From Echinostoma caproni (taxonomy: Eukaryota > Platyhelminthes > Trematoda > Plagiorchiida > Echinostomatidae), in assembly GCA_900618425.1 (NCBI GenBank), contig UZAN01039547.1, positions 83,982-147,981 of the forward strand: a stretch of 64,000 bases of DNA. The letters are read 5' to 3'. Position numbers and translations under genes: made by a program. The notes under the pieces were generated by a model. It ran no database searches and was not told where the DNA came from. It saw only the letters and a list, made by a program, of their open reading frames with translations. This document shows, piece after piece, positions 1 to 11,282 of the stretch. Each line of letters begins with the position of its first letter. The first letter of the stretch is position 1.

Positions 1-195
1 CTGGGGATCGAACCGCGGGACCTCAAAGGTAGAACGCAAGCATACTACCCACTCGGCCACCAGGCAGCTGATCAGACCGTTTCTCATTTGGAATTTACAT
101 GATATAGCACAACCCGAGTGGATTCGGGCTACTAATGCGACCCAAACAGGTCGAAACAGCTGTCCAGTGCTTCCCAGCTTTTCAGCTCATGTTAC
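1..195. repeat. SINE relics, head-to-head pair cut by window edge
   Basis: Positions 1-67 read on the minus strand as a tRNA-like SINE head, with a B-box-like motif (complement of ggatcgaacc at 5-14). Its body lies outside the window. From about 118 to 195 a plus-strand SINE body follows. It carries the block acccaaacaggtcgaaacag that recurs, diverged, near 7.6, 15.6, 16.6, 39.1 and 46.7 kb. The head closely resembles the one at 32.6 kb. The same minus-head then plus-body arrangement is found there too. No coding capacity is expected. Confidence 0.6.
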
Positions 196-2839
196 ATTTA
201 CAAGAAGAATTCGTCATATAAAGAAAATGTTTTTGATGAACAAAAGAAATTGATCTATATTCTTCTCTCGCTGTTTTGTTTTGCCTGAAACTATGTACTG
301 TTTTTAAGTCTAGAACACTGTTGTGTTTGCAAATCAAAGACAAGGTCCATGCATTGACATTCTGTGTGTATCTGTGTACTCGCTCTTTTGCAGTAACTGG
401 CATCGGACACACGAATAGGGGAACACTTACAAGAGTTCGAGAACACCAGCCAACCTAAATGAAAACCGGTGAAACTAAAACTACCGTATACGTCGTTTGT
501 CCATAACTAGCCTAATCTAATCACAGTAGGTGTGAATACAGCATTCCTCCCTCTCAATCGTTTTCACGGTCAACGATCTATCTGATACCACACAATGTCC
601 GCAGCCGAAGTGGTAGGAATTCGTTGACACCGCCGAAACGTTTTGTGAATTCTCTCAGTCTCCCTTGACCCTCCACCCCACTACAATGTAGTCTTCTAAC
701 CCATCTCACATGAATGTTGCGGTCACAATATATCAACCACATCCGGTTTGTAGAGCTTAGACAGATAAAAGCTCCACCTTCACCCCTGAGGATTATCGAT
801 TTATTATTTTACCTTTTCCGTACGAAACAATATCATAAAAATGTAGGGTATTAGCCAGTTGATGAATTGCCAACCATCCTAATCGTCGAACTGATCTCTC
901 TCAATATGTGCCTTTGGCATCCATCAAAAAATGCCTTACTTTCTCGAAAAATAGCATCTGAGCAACATGAATTCAGTGCATCCAGCCATACTCTGCCGTG
1001 AGACGATTTAAACAGTGGTATTGCAGGCATTTCATGCAAGGGGGTTTGTCCTTTATATCCCGGAATATTTCGGTGGATTAGTAGTGTTGAATAATTCCAA
1101 TAAGTTTCAAACTCAATTTTATAGTGCTTTCCGAGCGTTTCATGTATTGAATAAACTAAGGATCATGTATGGAGATGCAGTTCGAAAGATGGTCTGTGAT
1201 AATCAATAGCGTTTACGTGCGAAATAAAAAATCAATTCCGCCACACGTGATTACCACTTCTCGTCGGCTAGGACACAACAACAAAACGAATGACCGAAAT
1301 TCTATTCAACTCTCATTTTGATCGACAGAACTGATTTGTCTCCCGCTCACGTATCGTTCTCAATATTATTGGACTATTTTATTAATGACTTGACTCTAGT
1401 CCCATTGTACAGCGAACGTGTAAAACTGACCTTGAGGATCACTTCACGCTACTGCTTTAAACCACACACTCCATTTCTGAGAGTATTTTCATACAGAATA
1501 TCAGAAGGCAGATCTTCACATGGGTATTTATGGGCTTGATTCAGTATTTCTATTTTGTCCCGTTATTGTGATATCAGTTCCTATGGTGTGACTCATTGAA
1601 CAAACATTTCGTTGTATAGCAGCTATCCTACAGATCAATGAAGCCTAATGCATTACTCGCGAGGGCCTGAATCAATTTTATGATACGAGCGGGGGACATT
1701 CCTTCACCGGAGTGAACGTGATGAAGTGGTCCACACCTGAGTGAAGCCAGAGTGCTAACAGAACCAGAACGTCCGTGTGCTATTTGTTTTGTCTGGGGAT
1801 GTATCACGCACATAAGCAAAGCTGTGGTGAGTCATCTCTGACCATGCGGCCTGTCCTTCTCCGTGAGTCGTTCACAAGAGCGCAGAAAAGGGGAGGAGGG
1901 TAGAGATAATATCAGCAAACAGGTCTGGTGCTCAACCGGTCAGGTCTATTGTTCTGTGTAAAGCTATTTGTCGGTTCCGATGTCCAAAGTTCACAGAAAA
2001 CAACGTAAAAGCACGTAATTCGATTAATAAGAGATTCGTAAGTCCTAGCAAACACTTTGGTGGGCGGAAAAATCCATCATCGAATAGTGCACTTCATGTT
2101 TCACACTGACAGTTGAAATACCTCGGACAATCTGCGAACAGCTTGCTCGTTTCTGATGGGAATTGTGAGCCGTGCATTTCCATCGAGCCCTTAATGGTCC
2201 GACTTGGACCTGTTTGTCCGTATGAGTTCCGAACTCGTCCCGTTACGCATTTGTGTGCCACATGGACAGAGTAGGAGCGTGTTTGGTTCATTACGAATTT
2301 CCTCCTCCGCTATGGAAACTATTTACTTGTCAAACACTCAGTTTAGACTGCGATAAAATTTAGAAAATCTGCACCTGAAAAAAAATGAATGAATGTAATA
2401 CCTCACTTTGTTTGTACATTAATCATTATTCCTAGAATCTTTCAATTTTTGTTACCTGGGTCAATGTGAAAAACGGACTTTTTGATAGACAGGGGAATTG
2501 CAAATTAATCGAAAATAAAATGCCGGAATTACAATACTTCCGTTCCGATTTACGATAATTTCTGTTAAATTGGGTATGGGTCTGGGCCTGTCTTTCCGGA
2601 AATATGCATCCAATCATCGTGAAACGGCAAATTACTTGACCACTGAATTAATTATTGGTTTCAGTAACTATCCCAAAATAAAAAGCCTTTTGCCATGCGT
2701 TCCAGGTCCTTTGGACCTCCTTACTGACCAACTGTAAGTCGGTGCTCATCTTGGTAATTAGAGCTGTCATAAGATAATGCTTATCCTCAACCTAATTGCC
2801 TTAAAAAAAACTCTGCTGTTCTGTATCTGAAGAGTTCAA
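196..2839. other. Stretch without a recognisable gene
   Basis: Only open frames of about 60-75 codons are present, as expected by chance at this composition. Several minus-strand ones (851-1039, 1628-1819, 2094-2291) have fairly protein-like composition but no matching splice pair or recognisable motif. They are not called as genes. No repeat unit was recognised here. Confidence 0.5.
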
Positions 2840-3040
2840 TATGAAATTTGCCGCTGCCTCTCATAGTAATCCGAACCCTTTCAATTATATCCTCTCTGCG
2901 TACATCAATTCTCAACAGTCCTGTCGAGTTTCGGACTGTTTTAGAGTATCTAAAAGTAAACAAGGCCCACGGGCCTGAACTGGCTTCGCATGAACTACCA
3001 TAGGCAAATGCTGGGGAGTTTTCACAACTCATAGCTCAGG
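2840..3040 (+). mobile_element. LINE reverse transcriptase scrap, N-terminal part of the RT domain
   Basis: A plus-strand frame around 2925-3035 contains LEYLKVNKAHGP followed by a run ending ANAGEFSQLIAQEF. This matches the start of non-LTR retrotransposon RT domains, where a segment of the form L..LK.NKA.GPDGL is followed by a helix ending in a Leu-Phe-type motif. The expected Asp after GP is not visible and a stop follows the ELP segment, so this is a decayed fragment. No flanking endonuclease or palm domain was found. The match rests on about 40 residues, so the call is tentative. Confidence 0.4.
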
Positions 3041-3901
3041 AGTTTAATTTATGTATGCCTACTGGGAAAGTTCATGATGGAAGGAAACCTGCCAATAATA
3101 CATCCAATCCTAACAGAACTACACCAAATATTCGTAGCACAGAAAATTAGAGAAGTATAGTCTTTCGCTTGTTGACTGTCCTGTTTTGGTCCGTTGAAGC
3201 TCCCGAGTGTGTGCGCANGCAAATCCTTTGTTTTGTATCCTCGCGTGCGTAACATGTTATTGCCTGTGACTTAGACACGGGTAGTGGAACTGGTACGGTA
3301 AATTTTCTAAATTATCCAAGTGATTTTGGGTCTGTGAATCAAAGTATACTTCTCCATCCTCTCTAGTAGAGCGATACGTTCTGATATGCTAAACGTTTTG
3401 TGTGTTCNTTCTCTTCTCTTTTTTCTTCTCTGTAATCATTAAAAGGTATGGACTCTTCACGATTCCATTGATCGCAAGTAATGTTTTATTTGGGTGTCTT
3501 ATCTGTTTTCATGACCATGAAAATTGTTTGGCGGAAGTTTTCATCCTTTCCACGTATAGCTCATTAAACCCAAGTGTTCTTAAGTGCGCTTAAATATAGA
3601 ACTTTTCACCTCATTTTTTAATGATCTACCATTTCTTAGGGTTTTATGCTGTCTTTGTACAAAAGGCACTACTATATAAAATACAATGGCATAGCACGTT
3701 CCTGGAATTCATCATGGTCGTATTGCACAAACATCGTTTGTGATGCAGTTCGTGTACCGTCTTTTTATATATGCATATCAAGGAACCTTGGAAATTCCCA
3801 TTATATGCTATATATGTATCCCTTATCGTATGATTTCGCCTCACTGGTTGTACCATTCCACAATTTTTCCCTGACTTAATAGCTCTAAAGATTTCCTAAT
3901 A

Positions 3902-4315
3902 ATTTCTCCACCCCCTCAATTGACCTCCAGAGTCAGTGGTGAACCACTTTGTAACGACCTTGCCATTCCAATTACATGGGAGTCGTGTTCATGTTTCACT
4001 GAACCTTTAGGTTCATGGTGTCTTCATTTTCCCCTCTTTCAGATAGTCAGTCAAACCCTTCTCCACGGAGAATATCCCATCAATCGACGGTTCCAGCCCA
4101 CACCTAGACTCGGCCCGCTTGCGGTTGTCTGCTGTATTCGTCCTCGAGGGAGGTCGTGTGCACACACGAGCCAGGCACCTCACAACTTTATAACATTATC
4201 GTTAACACCTATTTTGAATCCCTTTCTATGCTTCCTAAAGGACAGTTGTCTAACACGGAGGCCTGTTTACAAAAAAGCCCAATTTGTGCACTCTCAGTAC
4301 GTGACTTTAATTTAA
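3902..4315 (+). CDS. Unassigned open frame, possible exon
   Basis: A stretch of about 137 codons is open from after the stop at 3899-3901 to a TAA at 4313-4315. There is no in-frame ATG near its start. A pyrimidine-rich tract (ctccaccccctcaattgacc) ends in an AG at 3929-3930, so the block could be an exon beginning there. It is G+C-richer than its surroundings and rich in Cys, Pro and Arg. No domain was recognised. A stronger candidate exon on the same strand follows at 4404, but no clear donor links the two. It may be chance. Confidence 0.18.
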   Translation: MSPPPQLTSRVSGEPLCNDLAIPITWESCSCFTEPLGSWCLHFPLFQIVSQTLLHGEYPINRRFQPTPRLGPLAVVCCIRPRGRSCAHTSQAPHNFITLSLTPILNPFLCFLKDSCLTRRPVYKKAQFVHSQYVTLI

Positions 4316-4403
4316 ACGCCTTACTTCTCAGCCGTCTACTCACGGGACCAGTGCAGTAAATCGTGCATTCATTACCAAAAGACTAAATGACTAATTATTA
4401 CAG

Positions 4404-4524
4404 TTGCCCAGGGTGTTCTATATTCGCTTTGTACTAACTTGTTTTGCAATCGACAACTTGTATACCCATGTGTTTTGCACTCCCATTTCTGAGGCAAATC
4501 CTTTTGAAAGTTCACCCGTTCCAG
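4404..4524 (+). CDS. Candidate internal exon, product unknown
   Basis: An AG after a branch-point-like ctaattattacag at 4391-4403 precedes an open stretch. The stretch ends in a consensus donor CCAG|GTAAGTG at 4521-4531. One frame is open throughout, entered at phase 0 and left at phase 1. It gives about 40 residues beginning LPRVFYIRF and ending NPFESSPVP. The composition is protein-like. The acceptor pyrimidine tract is weak and no partner exon is established. The protein family was not recognised. Confidence 0.28.
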
Positions 4525-6140
4525 GTAAGTGAATCCGATCATGGTCTGACTTTAACTCGGCTGGGCCAGTAGCATTGACACGGATGTTTTGGTTGATTTT
4601 TATATGAGATAATTAAAATACGCATGATAAATTTATTGATATCATGATTCGCATTGAAGAGCTGTCTAGATCTCCACGTGCACATCCATTTGCATCAACG
4701 GTAGCGTTCTACACGTTGACCATCTTTTACTAAACCGCACGAGAATTGTCAGTTTTCTTACCCAGAAACCCCCGCTGTATAATGATCACCATAGTTTCGT
4801 TTTACTGTTTTGGCGTTCGTTATAATATCCACACACACACTTCAATGTGTCGCCTAATCGGTTTGCGAGATGGTTGCAAACTAGTCAGACAACAGGTTTG
4901 CGCGTATCAGGCAGAAAAGATTAACAAAACGCTAACCTTGGATACGTAATTTATGGATTAACTGACAGCTTGCCGAATATACACTTGGAAAAACACATAA
5001 ATACGCATTCGTTTTGTTTATGATTGTATGTTATGATTATATGTTTCCTGCACGTGTGTTTTGTGATCTGTGAGAAGAGGAATAAGGCATGACCTAGATG
5101 TAGCTATGCTCTGAGCTTAATCATCTGCAAATGTGGTTCTCATCATTTTTAATAACTTTACCCTATGAAAGCCCTTAGCTCACTAAATATCTTCCATGCT
5201 CCGGCTGCAAAAAGTTGCGCCTTTTCCGAAGGTCCGTATTCATCAAAATAATAAACGACGAATCATTACAAGTTCTACGTATTATCGGGAAAACGCCGAT
5301 CAGAATATGTTAACGGAGACTCAAGCTCGTTTGCCTGTACCAGTACAGCTTAACACTATTTAAATAAAAAGAACGTAGTGTCCAGACTTTCAGAAGTTTT
5401 GCAGTTTTCAGATTATATATCAGTTAATCGTTCATTACGTGCAATGATTTTGGTTTTTGTCTTCAAGACGCTTTTTTGGTCTGAAAAAAGAAGCGTTTGG
5501 TGCATGGAAAGGTGACGTGGAAGAACCACTGCATCCGTCTTCGAAGCTAAGTGCTGCTTAAGGTAAAAAGGAAACTGGTTCGTTTTCTATCGATCAAGGC
5601 AGGAAAGATCTGCAGTGAGGAAACGATGGAAGAAGAGCTCCATGTTATGAGATTGATATTTGCATGTAATGGGTATCCATAATATTCAGTCAGTCAAATG
5701 ATTCAATGAACGCAGAACGCTTGACAAAACACTCAGGCTAAGAAAAAATCTGTATACATTTTTTTGCGGTTCAAAGGGGACACTTCGGCTGCGATCATAC
5801 AAAGAAGAATATTCGACGCAATCTATGAGACTTTCTATGCATCAAAGCTTCGTGTGTTGTTCACGTTCAAGACAATCGTGTGCTTGTGACAGATGGACAA
5901 AGCTACGAACTGTGTGGCCTCATTTTGTGTATACACCTTTACAACAACAAAGAGCATAGGTTGCACGGTTAGGCGATTGTCTGAACTGATTCGTGAACAC
6001 CACTTTCCCTGGCTGAACGATTAAGTCACTTACCAGTGCAGTGATTTCACCCCTAGCTGAAACGAACCACATTGTTAACGTGGCCCAGGCTTCCCCCCCC
6101 CTGTTCACGGGCGATTATCAAAGTAGGTTCGTTGTCGGAN

Positions 6141-6168
6141 CCCCCCCCCCCCCCCCACACACACACAC
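6141..6168. repeat. C homopolymer plus CA repeat
   Basis: Sixteen Cs are followed by an ACAC run. An N at 6140 abuts the homopolymer, and a second run of nine Cs lies at 6093-6101. Length uncertainty here is likely, so frames crossing it are unreliable. Confidence 0.9.
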
Positions 6169-6464
6169 GCCATATCACGAGGACTGCCGGCGATCGGATG
6201 AGGAGACAAACAACTATGCGATAGGGGTGAATCCGATTGCCGGTCTCATGAAGAAATCGTCTGTTGTGCCCTGTGATGTAATTTTATTTTATTTTCCCAA
6301 GACAATTTTATTCCCAAGTAATTATGTATATATTTTGATGTACTGGCATGAATACGAATCACTGAAAACTAGCTTGTTGGCCACTCTGTTGTTCTGTTTC
6401 AATAGTTAACTAATTGAGAGCAATATCAACATTATAACTAATAAGAATTTCCGTGTGATGAACA

Positions 6465-6712
6465 ACAGACGGGGAGATCTCCATAGTCATGAGGACCTGC
6501 CTTTCAGTGATGGAAACCGGTAACCTACGCCCCGGGACTTGGAATGATGAACCACATAAGGCCCCGATAAGTTAGGTGTGGTACTGAACCGGACGGCAGT
6601 AAATCTGTCTACCACCAAAGTTGGGTGGTGGTTGCGGGGTTTGAACCTCTGACCACAGGGTCCTAAGAAGGCCTGTGACAGCGTCTAAACCACTGCACCA
6701 CCACCATCAACA
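6465..6712 (-). repeat. tRNA-headed SINE
   Basis: On the minus strand the element starts near 6712 with a tRNA-like head. It has an A-box-like segment (complement of 6681-6697) and a B-box-like aggttcaaac (complement of 6638-6648). Complementary ends, ggtggtg and caccacc, could form an acceptor-like stem. The T-arm does not pair well, so this is not a functional tRNA gene. The body runs to about 6465 and differs from the common SINE body seen near 16.5 kb, which suggests a separate SINE family. Confidence 0.55.
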
Positions 6713-7589
6713 TAAGAATAAGCTAAGTGCATCTGCCTAGAAAGTGAGTGAATGCCATAGGGCCACTCGTTACGACACTCAACTGCATTATCCAGTATAT
6801 CTTTCAATTGATTAGATCAATCACTCGTTCACAACCAAGAAAAACTAATGCAACTTATGTGGGTCAGTTCCCTGGACAGTGTTTTACTATCCTTGTGTCA
6901 AATCTTTGTTTGATCACGACTAGTACTGCCCCCAATTATTGCGTACTTTGATGCACGGTGTACACAGGAGGAACCTTATTCAGGGGCATACGTAAAATAT
7001 GCATTGCCGTTGTTCGATTAAATACTTGCATTTTTGCAAGACTGCAAGTGTCTACCACAGTGCACTAAACCTCGACATGGCTTGTCCGGTTGTCCCACCA
7101 AGGTAAATCGATGCATTTTAGATGACGGTGTTGGATCGACGTGCCTCAGCACTGTCAGAACAGTTGGTGGTTAAACGAAACCCATACAGTGTTGAGCTGC
7201 TCTTGACACTTAAGTTGTTCTTCATACGTTCACATAAACCGTAGCTCAGTGCAAGCCACGGACCTCAAAATACTGTTTTCTCTGTAAACCACCGGTTGGA
7301 CACTCATAACAAGCTTGTCAAGATAGGCTAAGCTATTGTGTGTATATAAAGACAAATCATATAACCAGAGAATAGATGAATAACATACTTGTATTTTGCA
7401 TCCCAGACTCCAAAATTGATAGATTTGCCCTGCTGATAAGACTGAAACGAATGTACAGTACTCCTAAGCTCTTAATTCATATTTCCCTCGTTCTGTACGC
7501 AACTAATTTCGTGATCTGATTGAACTAAATTGTATCATGCATAATGAATAGAGGCTTCGTTTTTCAATGAATATCGTTTTATCAAGTCG

Positions 7590-7745
7590 AGACAACGTGT
7601 CACCCAGCACTGAATGGCCTTGAAGGCGCACTGTTCAGCTGTATCAGTCTTGTTCGGAATCATCAATAGCGCACATTCACCGAATCCAATTAGGGTTCGA
7701 ACCCGGGTACGAGCGGCAATTAGTCCGATCGGTATCGACATGGTT
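7590..7745 (-). repeat. tRNA-headed SINE, common-body family
   Basis: The minus strand carries a B-box-like cccgggttcgaaccc (complement of 7691-7707) followed by attggattcggtgaatgtgc. Both parts match the head at 56.6 kb closely. The body that follows (gattccgaacaagactgata, then cagctgaacagtgc) is a diverged form of the body near 46.7 and 15.7 kb. The decay indicates an old insertion. Confidence 0.6.
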
Positions 7746-8151
7746 AATCCAGATCACACGTCAACGTTATCTGATGTAACACTCATCGGTCACTTTCTCT
7801 AAGAATAGTGGATCTCACTAAAAAATGCAGGATTCCCAGGTGCCTAACTTTTCACCAGGGCCCTGCTGCAACTGAGTACAAAAGCTGCACCGCAACGGGA
7901 GATTTTCGTTTCAGAAAAACTTGCGAGCTCGTCCTCGATAACTTTACCATCTGGTTAAAACAATTATAGGAACATTGGGAATGAACATCACATTTGCATG
8001 GTGTTTTTAGTATGTGGGATTTTGAGTTTTGTTCAGAGTAAGATTTGTATGATTTGAAAACAAAAATAGGTTCGCAGTGTAATGGAATAGAGTTTAGACC
8101 AATGAGGTTTTTAATAGTGCCTATGGTAACCATGGCCACGGGGTCGTGCGA

Positions 8152-9205
8152 ATGGTCGTCCCCACCAAATTATTATCATGGTTGAAAGATTATTTCACAG
8201 GGCGGATTCAAAGAATAAAAGCAAACGGCACTATTCCAAAACCGTTGGTCAAAAATTCTGGAGTTCTTCAGGAGGCTGTGCTTTCTACCTACTTATTTTA
8301 AACTTTCATCAGTGACTCATCCCACAGGCCAAGACCTTTAAGCATGCCGACGAAATAGTTGCATGTCAAGCCATTTCAAACCAATCTGACAGACTCATTT
8401 TCCGACAGTGTATTACAAGTGCAATCATTCTCGAATCAATCCGGCCTCCGGTTGAATACTTCTAAATGCTTTGAATGCATTTTAAGTTTTTCCCGATCCG
8501 AATATCACTTGGAACCCTCACTCATCAATTCCGTATCCGTCACCAGAACACATACAACGAAATACCTAGGAGTCACCATAGATAGCAATCTACGGTGGTC
8601 CTCTCATGTGTTTTTGTAGACTTCGTGGCTTATCTTTTCAAATGCGCAAGCTACGACAATTTGGATTGAGGCATAAGACTGAATGTCCCTTTACTTATCA
8701 AGGCATTTTTCCTGTCATATTTTATCGTTCGCCCGTTATTTTCCCTGGACTACTTAGAAAGGATTTCATTACTCTGCGTCGTAATTTAGTAATTATCAAC
8801 CGGGTTTCTCTTATTTCTCTAAACACTCTGATCACAAAATTGTGTAATTTGCATATCACTTCATGTGAGAATTTCGCTCATAAGATACTCAATGACCCCA
8901 GTCATCCACTCAGTTCCGATTTATCTGCTACAACCCGATCCAATTTTTGTTGCTTACCATCTCGCATAAACACTTATCGCAACTCAACGGTTCCCTATCT
9001 GGCTCATATTCTCATTGACACGGTGAAAGTCCGCAACGAACTAATTTTAAACCTACAAAGATGAACGCCTGTTTAAGTTTTATCATTGTTCCATATGAAT
9101 TTTCATTCCATTTTTTATCCCATTGTAACGGTGAACACATTTTTTTACTGAAATGTAGGCACAGTCGCCTGCACAAGTTATCTATAACACATTAATATTA
9201 TAATA
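8152..9205 (+). mobile_element. Decayed non-LTR retrotransposon, RT palm to 3' UTR
   Basis: The frame opening at 8152 shows the RT palm motif SGVLQEAVLSTYLF, a worn form of the family's SGV.QG.VLSP.LF. The catalytic YxDD box reads HADE near 8343-8354 in a shifted frame, so the enzyme is dead. Stops lie at 8299 and 8356, and at least three frame changes occur (about 8320-8345, 8400 and 8605). The conserved KYLGVTIDSNLRWS segment follows at about 8560. The C-terminal region with LRKLRQF and SRINTYRNSTVPYL runs to a stop at 9062. The 3' UTR (ctgaaatgtaggcacagtcg, about 9148) matches the 3' UTR of the copy at 34.9-35.8 kb. The 5' part, including the endonuclease, is absent, as is usual for 5'-truncated LINEs. 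Confidence 0.88.
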
Positions 9206-9853
9206 CAAAACTCAATCATGAAACTGAATTCAAAACGGGGCCGCGGCACTTAAATCACCTTGACAAATCTCATATGGGAACTAAATGAAAGATTAATCAG
9301 GCTGTTTCTCACAACTCTGGCTGTTACAAAGGGACATTAACCAAAAGATTTGGATAGATTAGGACGCATCCATTAGACCATATCAAAAGTATATCTATCC
9401 ATCTAATAACCCACATCCTTGATTTTGTCCATGATCACCCTGAAGATGGTTTTCGTCGAACAAGCAGTACATCAAGTTGTTTTGTATTCTTGGTTCCTCT
9501 ATAAAAACTTACTGTTCGTTCTTTCTATCTAAATTTTCCGAAAACGAACAGACAAAGATATGTATTCACTGAGGCTTTAGAGATAGGCAGTTCATCCTTG
9601 AGATTCATAGAAATTACCTACTGACTGATGGAGCTAAGAAGAAAATGTCCTGCCGGGAGTATGCGTTGGATCCTTTTTTCAAATGATGAATAAACAAGTC
9701 ACCATTTCCAAATTCTATTGAAAAATAGCCTCATACACAAACCCATATTATTCACCTTTATCGTTGAAAGCCCCCTGGGTATCGCTAAGTCAAACGCTCC
9801 GTTAACCGACAGATGTGAGTGCTTATATTTTACCCTCCAGTTCTTGAGCTTAC

Positions 9854-9909
9854 CTCTCTTCTATAAAAATGTTTCCGAGGGGGCCCAGAGTTCTGCACGG
9901 CTGGTAAAA
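9854..9909 (-). CDS. Candidate 56-base internal exon, product unknown
   Basis: On the minus strand a near-ideal acceptor cattctaactttttacag has a branch-point-like ctaac and a T tract. It is followed 56 bases later by a donor AGAG|GTAAGC. Two frames are open. One reads FYQPCRTLGPLGNIFIEE and the other LPAVQNSGPPRKHFYRRE. No neighbouring minus-strand exon could be fixed. The minus-strand open frame at 10906-11190 is one possible upstream partner. The call rests on splice signals alone. Confidence 0.28.
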
Positions 9910-10914
9910 CTGTAAAAAGTTAGAATGTTTCCGGGCTTTGTTATCCACTTTTCCATCGCTCTATAAAACACAAGACTCCTCATTTGATCAAAACTTTAAA
10001 TTCTGTCCGTCTTGCTTTGGCTACCGTTGGTTGTGTAACCTTCTACCGTTTGATTGCAGATCAATATACGCAATCCGTTGTACCAGGGAAAGAGGGCGAA
10101 CATCGACACAATTTCCGGACCGAGGGAGTTATATGTTGCATGATTTTTCTCCAATAGTTGATTCAAATGTCAACACATTTTTATAGATTATCTGAACCGT
10201 GAAAAGTCAGTTGCAATGACTTAAAGTGTTTACAGAAAACAGAGTTGCTCACTTATAATTTACTCGTGGTGTTCAACTTCAAACATTGAATTTTTCTGAT
10301 TCGTTGTATGTTAGTTGAGAAAATAACGAGCAAAATAATTGCTTACACAGGATCACAAATATAAACCCATGCACTTTTCACTACATATTCGGAGCTTGGT
10401 TACTGGACCTTTTTTGTATTGTGTTCAAAATCAACGGATACAACTGATTTTAATTTCAAAGTAATTAGGCGCTTGATGAGCATAAAAACTCACTTTTAGC
10501 TTAAATAAATACATCTTCAGTCACCAAACTAAGTAGTTATCCATGGATGAACAATGGGATTGTGTCACACTCCACGAAGTACTACTTTCCATATGCTAAT
10601 ATCTATCTATTCAACCCTTTTTGTTTCTTTGTTATTTCCGAGTTCTCCTTAAAATGTACAAAGTAATTCTTCCTTGAAAATTTTAACCTCCGGAGCACTC
10701 AGTTGCATGTTCAGTACCATTCTTAGCACGTTGAAAATAAGTGAACCAGTAGATCACTTGATTTATCTATCTGCACAATCTCGGTGGTGTTGACTGAAGG
10801 TGAATGACGTGCATTTAATCACCTCTTTCCATCAGTGCTTATTAATTTTGGTACATCTTTCCCCGTATTCAATGAGCTGGTCGATAAGATAGCTTTTCCA
10901 ATTAATCAGTCTTC

Positions 10915-11282
10915 CTGCTTACCCCTCGAGCACCAACAATTGCCACTGTCCGTTCTGATCCAAATCGCACGTACGGATGACATTCTCTGCTCTCCAACTC
11001 TATCCCATCCTAAGTCGTGCCCCACAATCACATTGACCGGGAGCACAAGGCAACCAATCAAAAGACCGCTCGCTGTCTCACTCGGATTGGTTCCTGCCAA
11101 CGACCGTGGCCTTACCGGTCGACAATGGTCCCATTGGCGTTTCATAATTTGCCCGCGGTAGGGAACACTCCTACACGCGGATTCATACAATCACACGCAC
11201 ACGTGATGCGTTAGAACCTCTGTCCAAGATTGTACTATAGTTTATTGTACTTGAGCATCACTGCGAAAACTGTTTTTTGGCT
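10915..11282 (+). promoter_or_regulatory. Possible promoter and 5' UTR of the 11.28 kb exon
   Basis: This block is markedly richer in C+G and CpG than its surroundings and lies directly upstream of the best coding exon. It carries a CCAAT motif at about 11053-11057, inverted CCAAT (ATTGG) at about 11083-11087 and 11132-11136, and an E-box CACGTG at about 11200. The 29 and 49 base spacing of three CCAAT-type motifs is reminiscent of NF-Y promoters. No TATA box at a sensible distance was recognised. The minus strand of the same block is open for 94 codons, so a coding alternative cannot be excluded. Confidence 0.35.

Noticed and set aside
6033..6104. Minus-strand open stretch ending CTG|GTAAGT, possible first exon
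   Set aside because: The donor is good, but the upstream end runs into C homopolymers with an N, and no acceptor or reliable start could be fixed.
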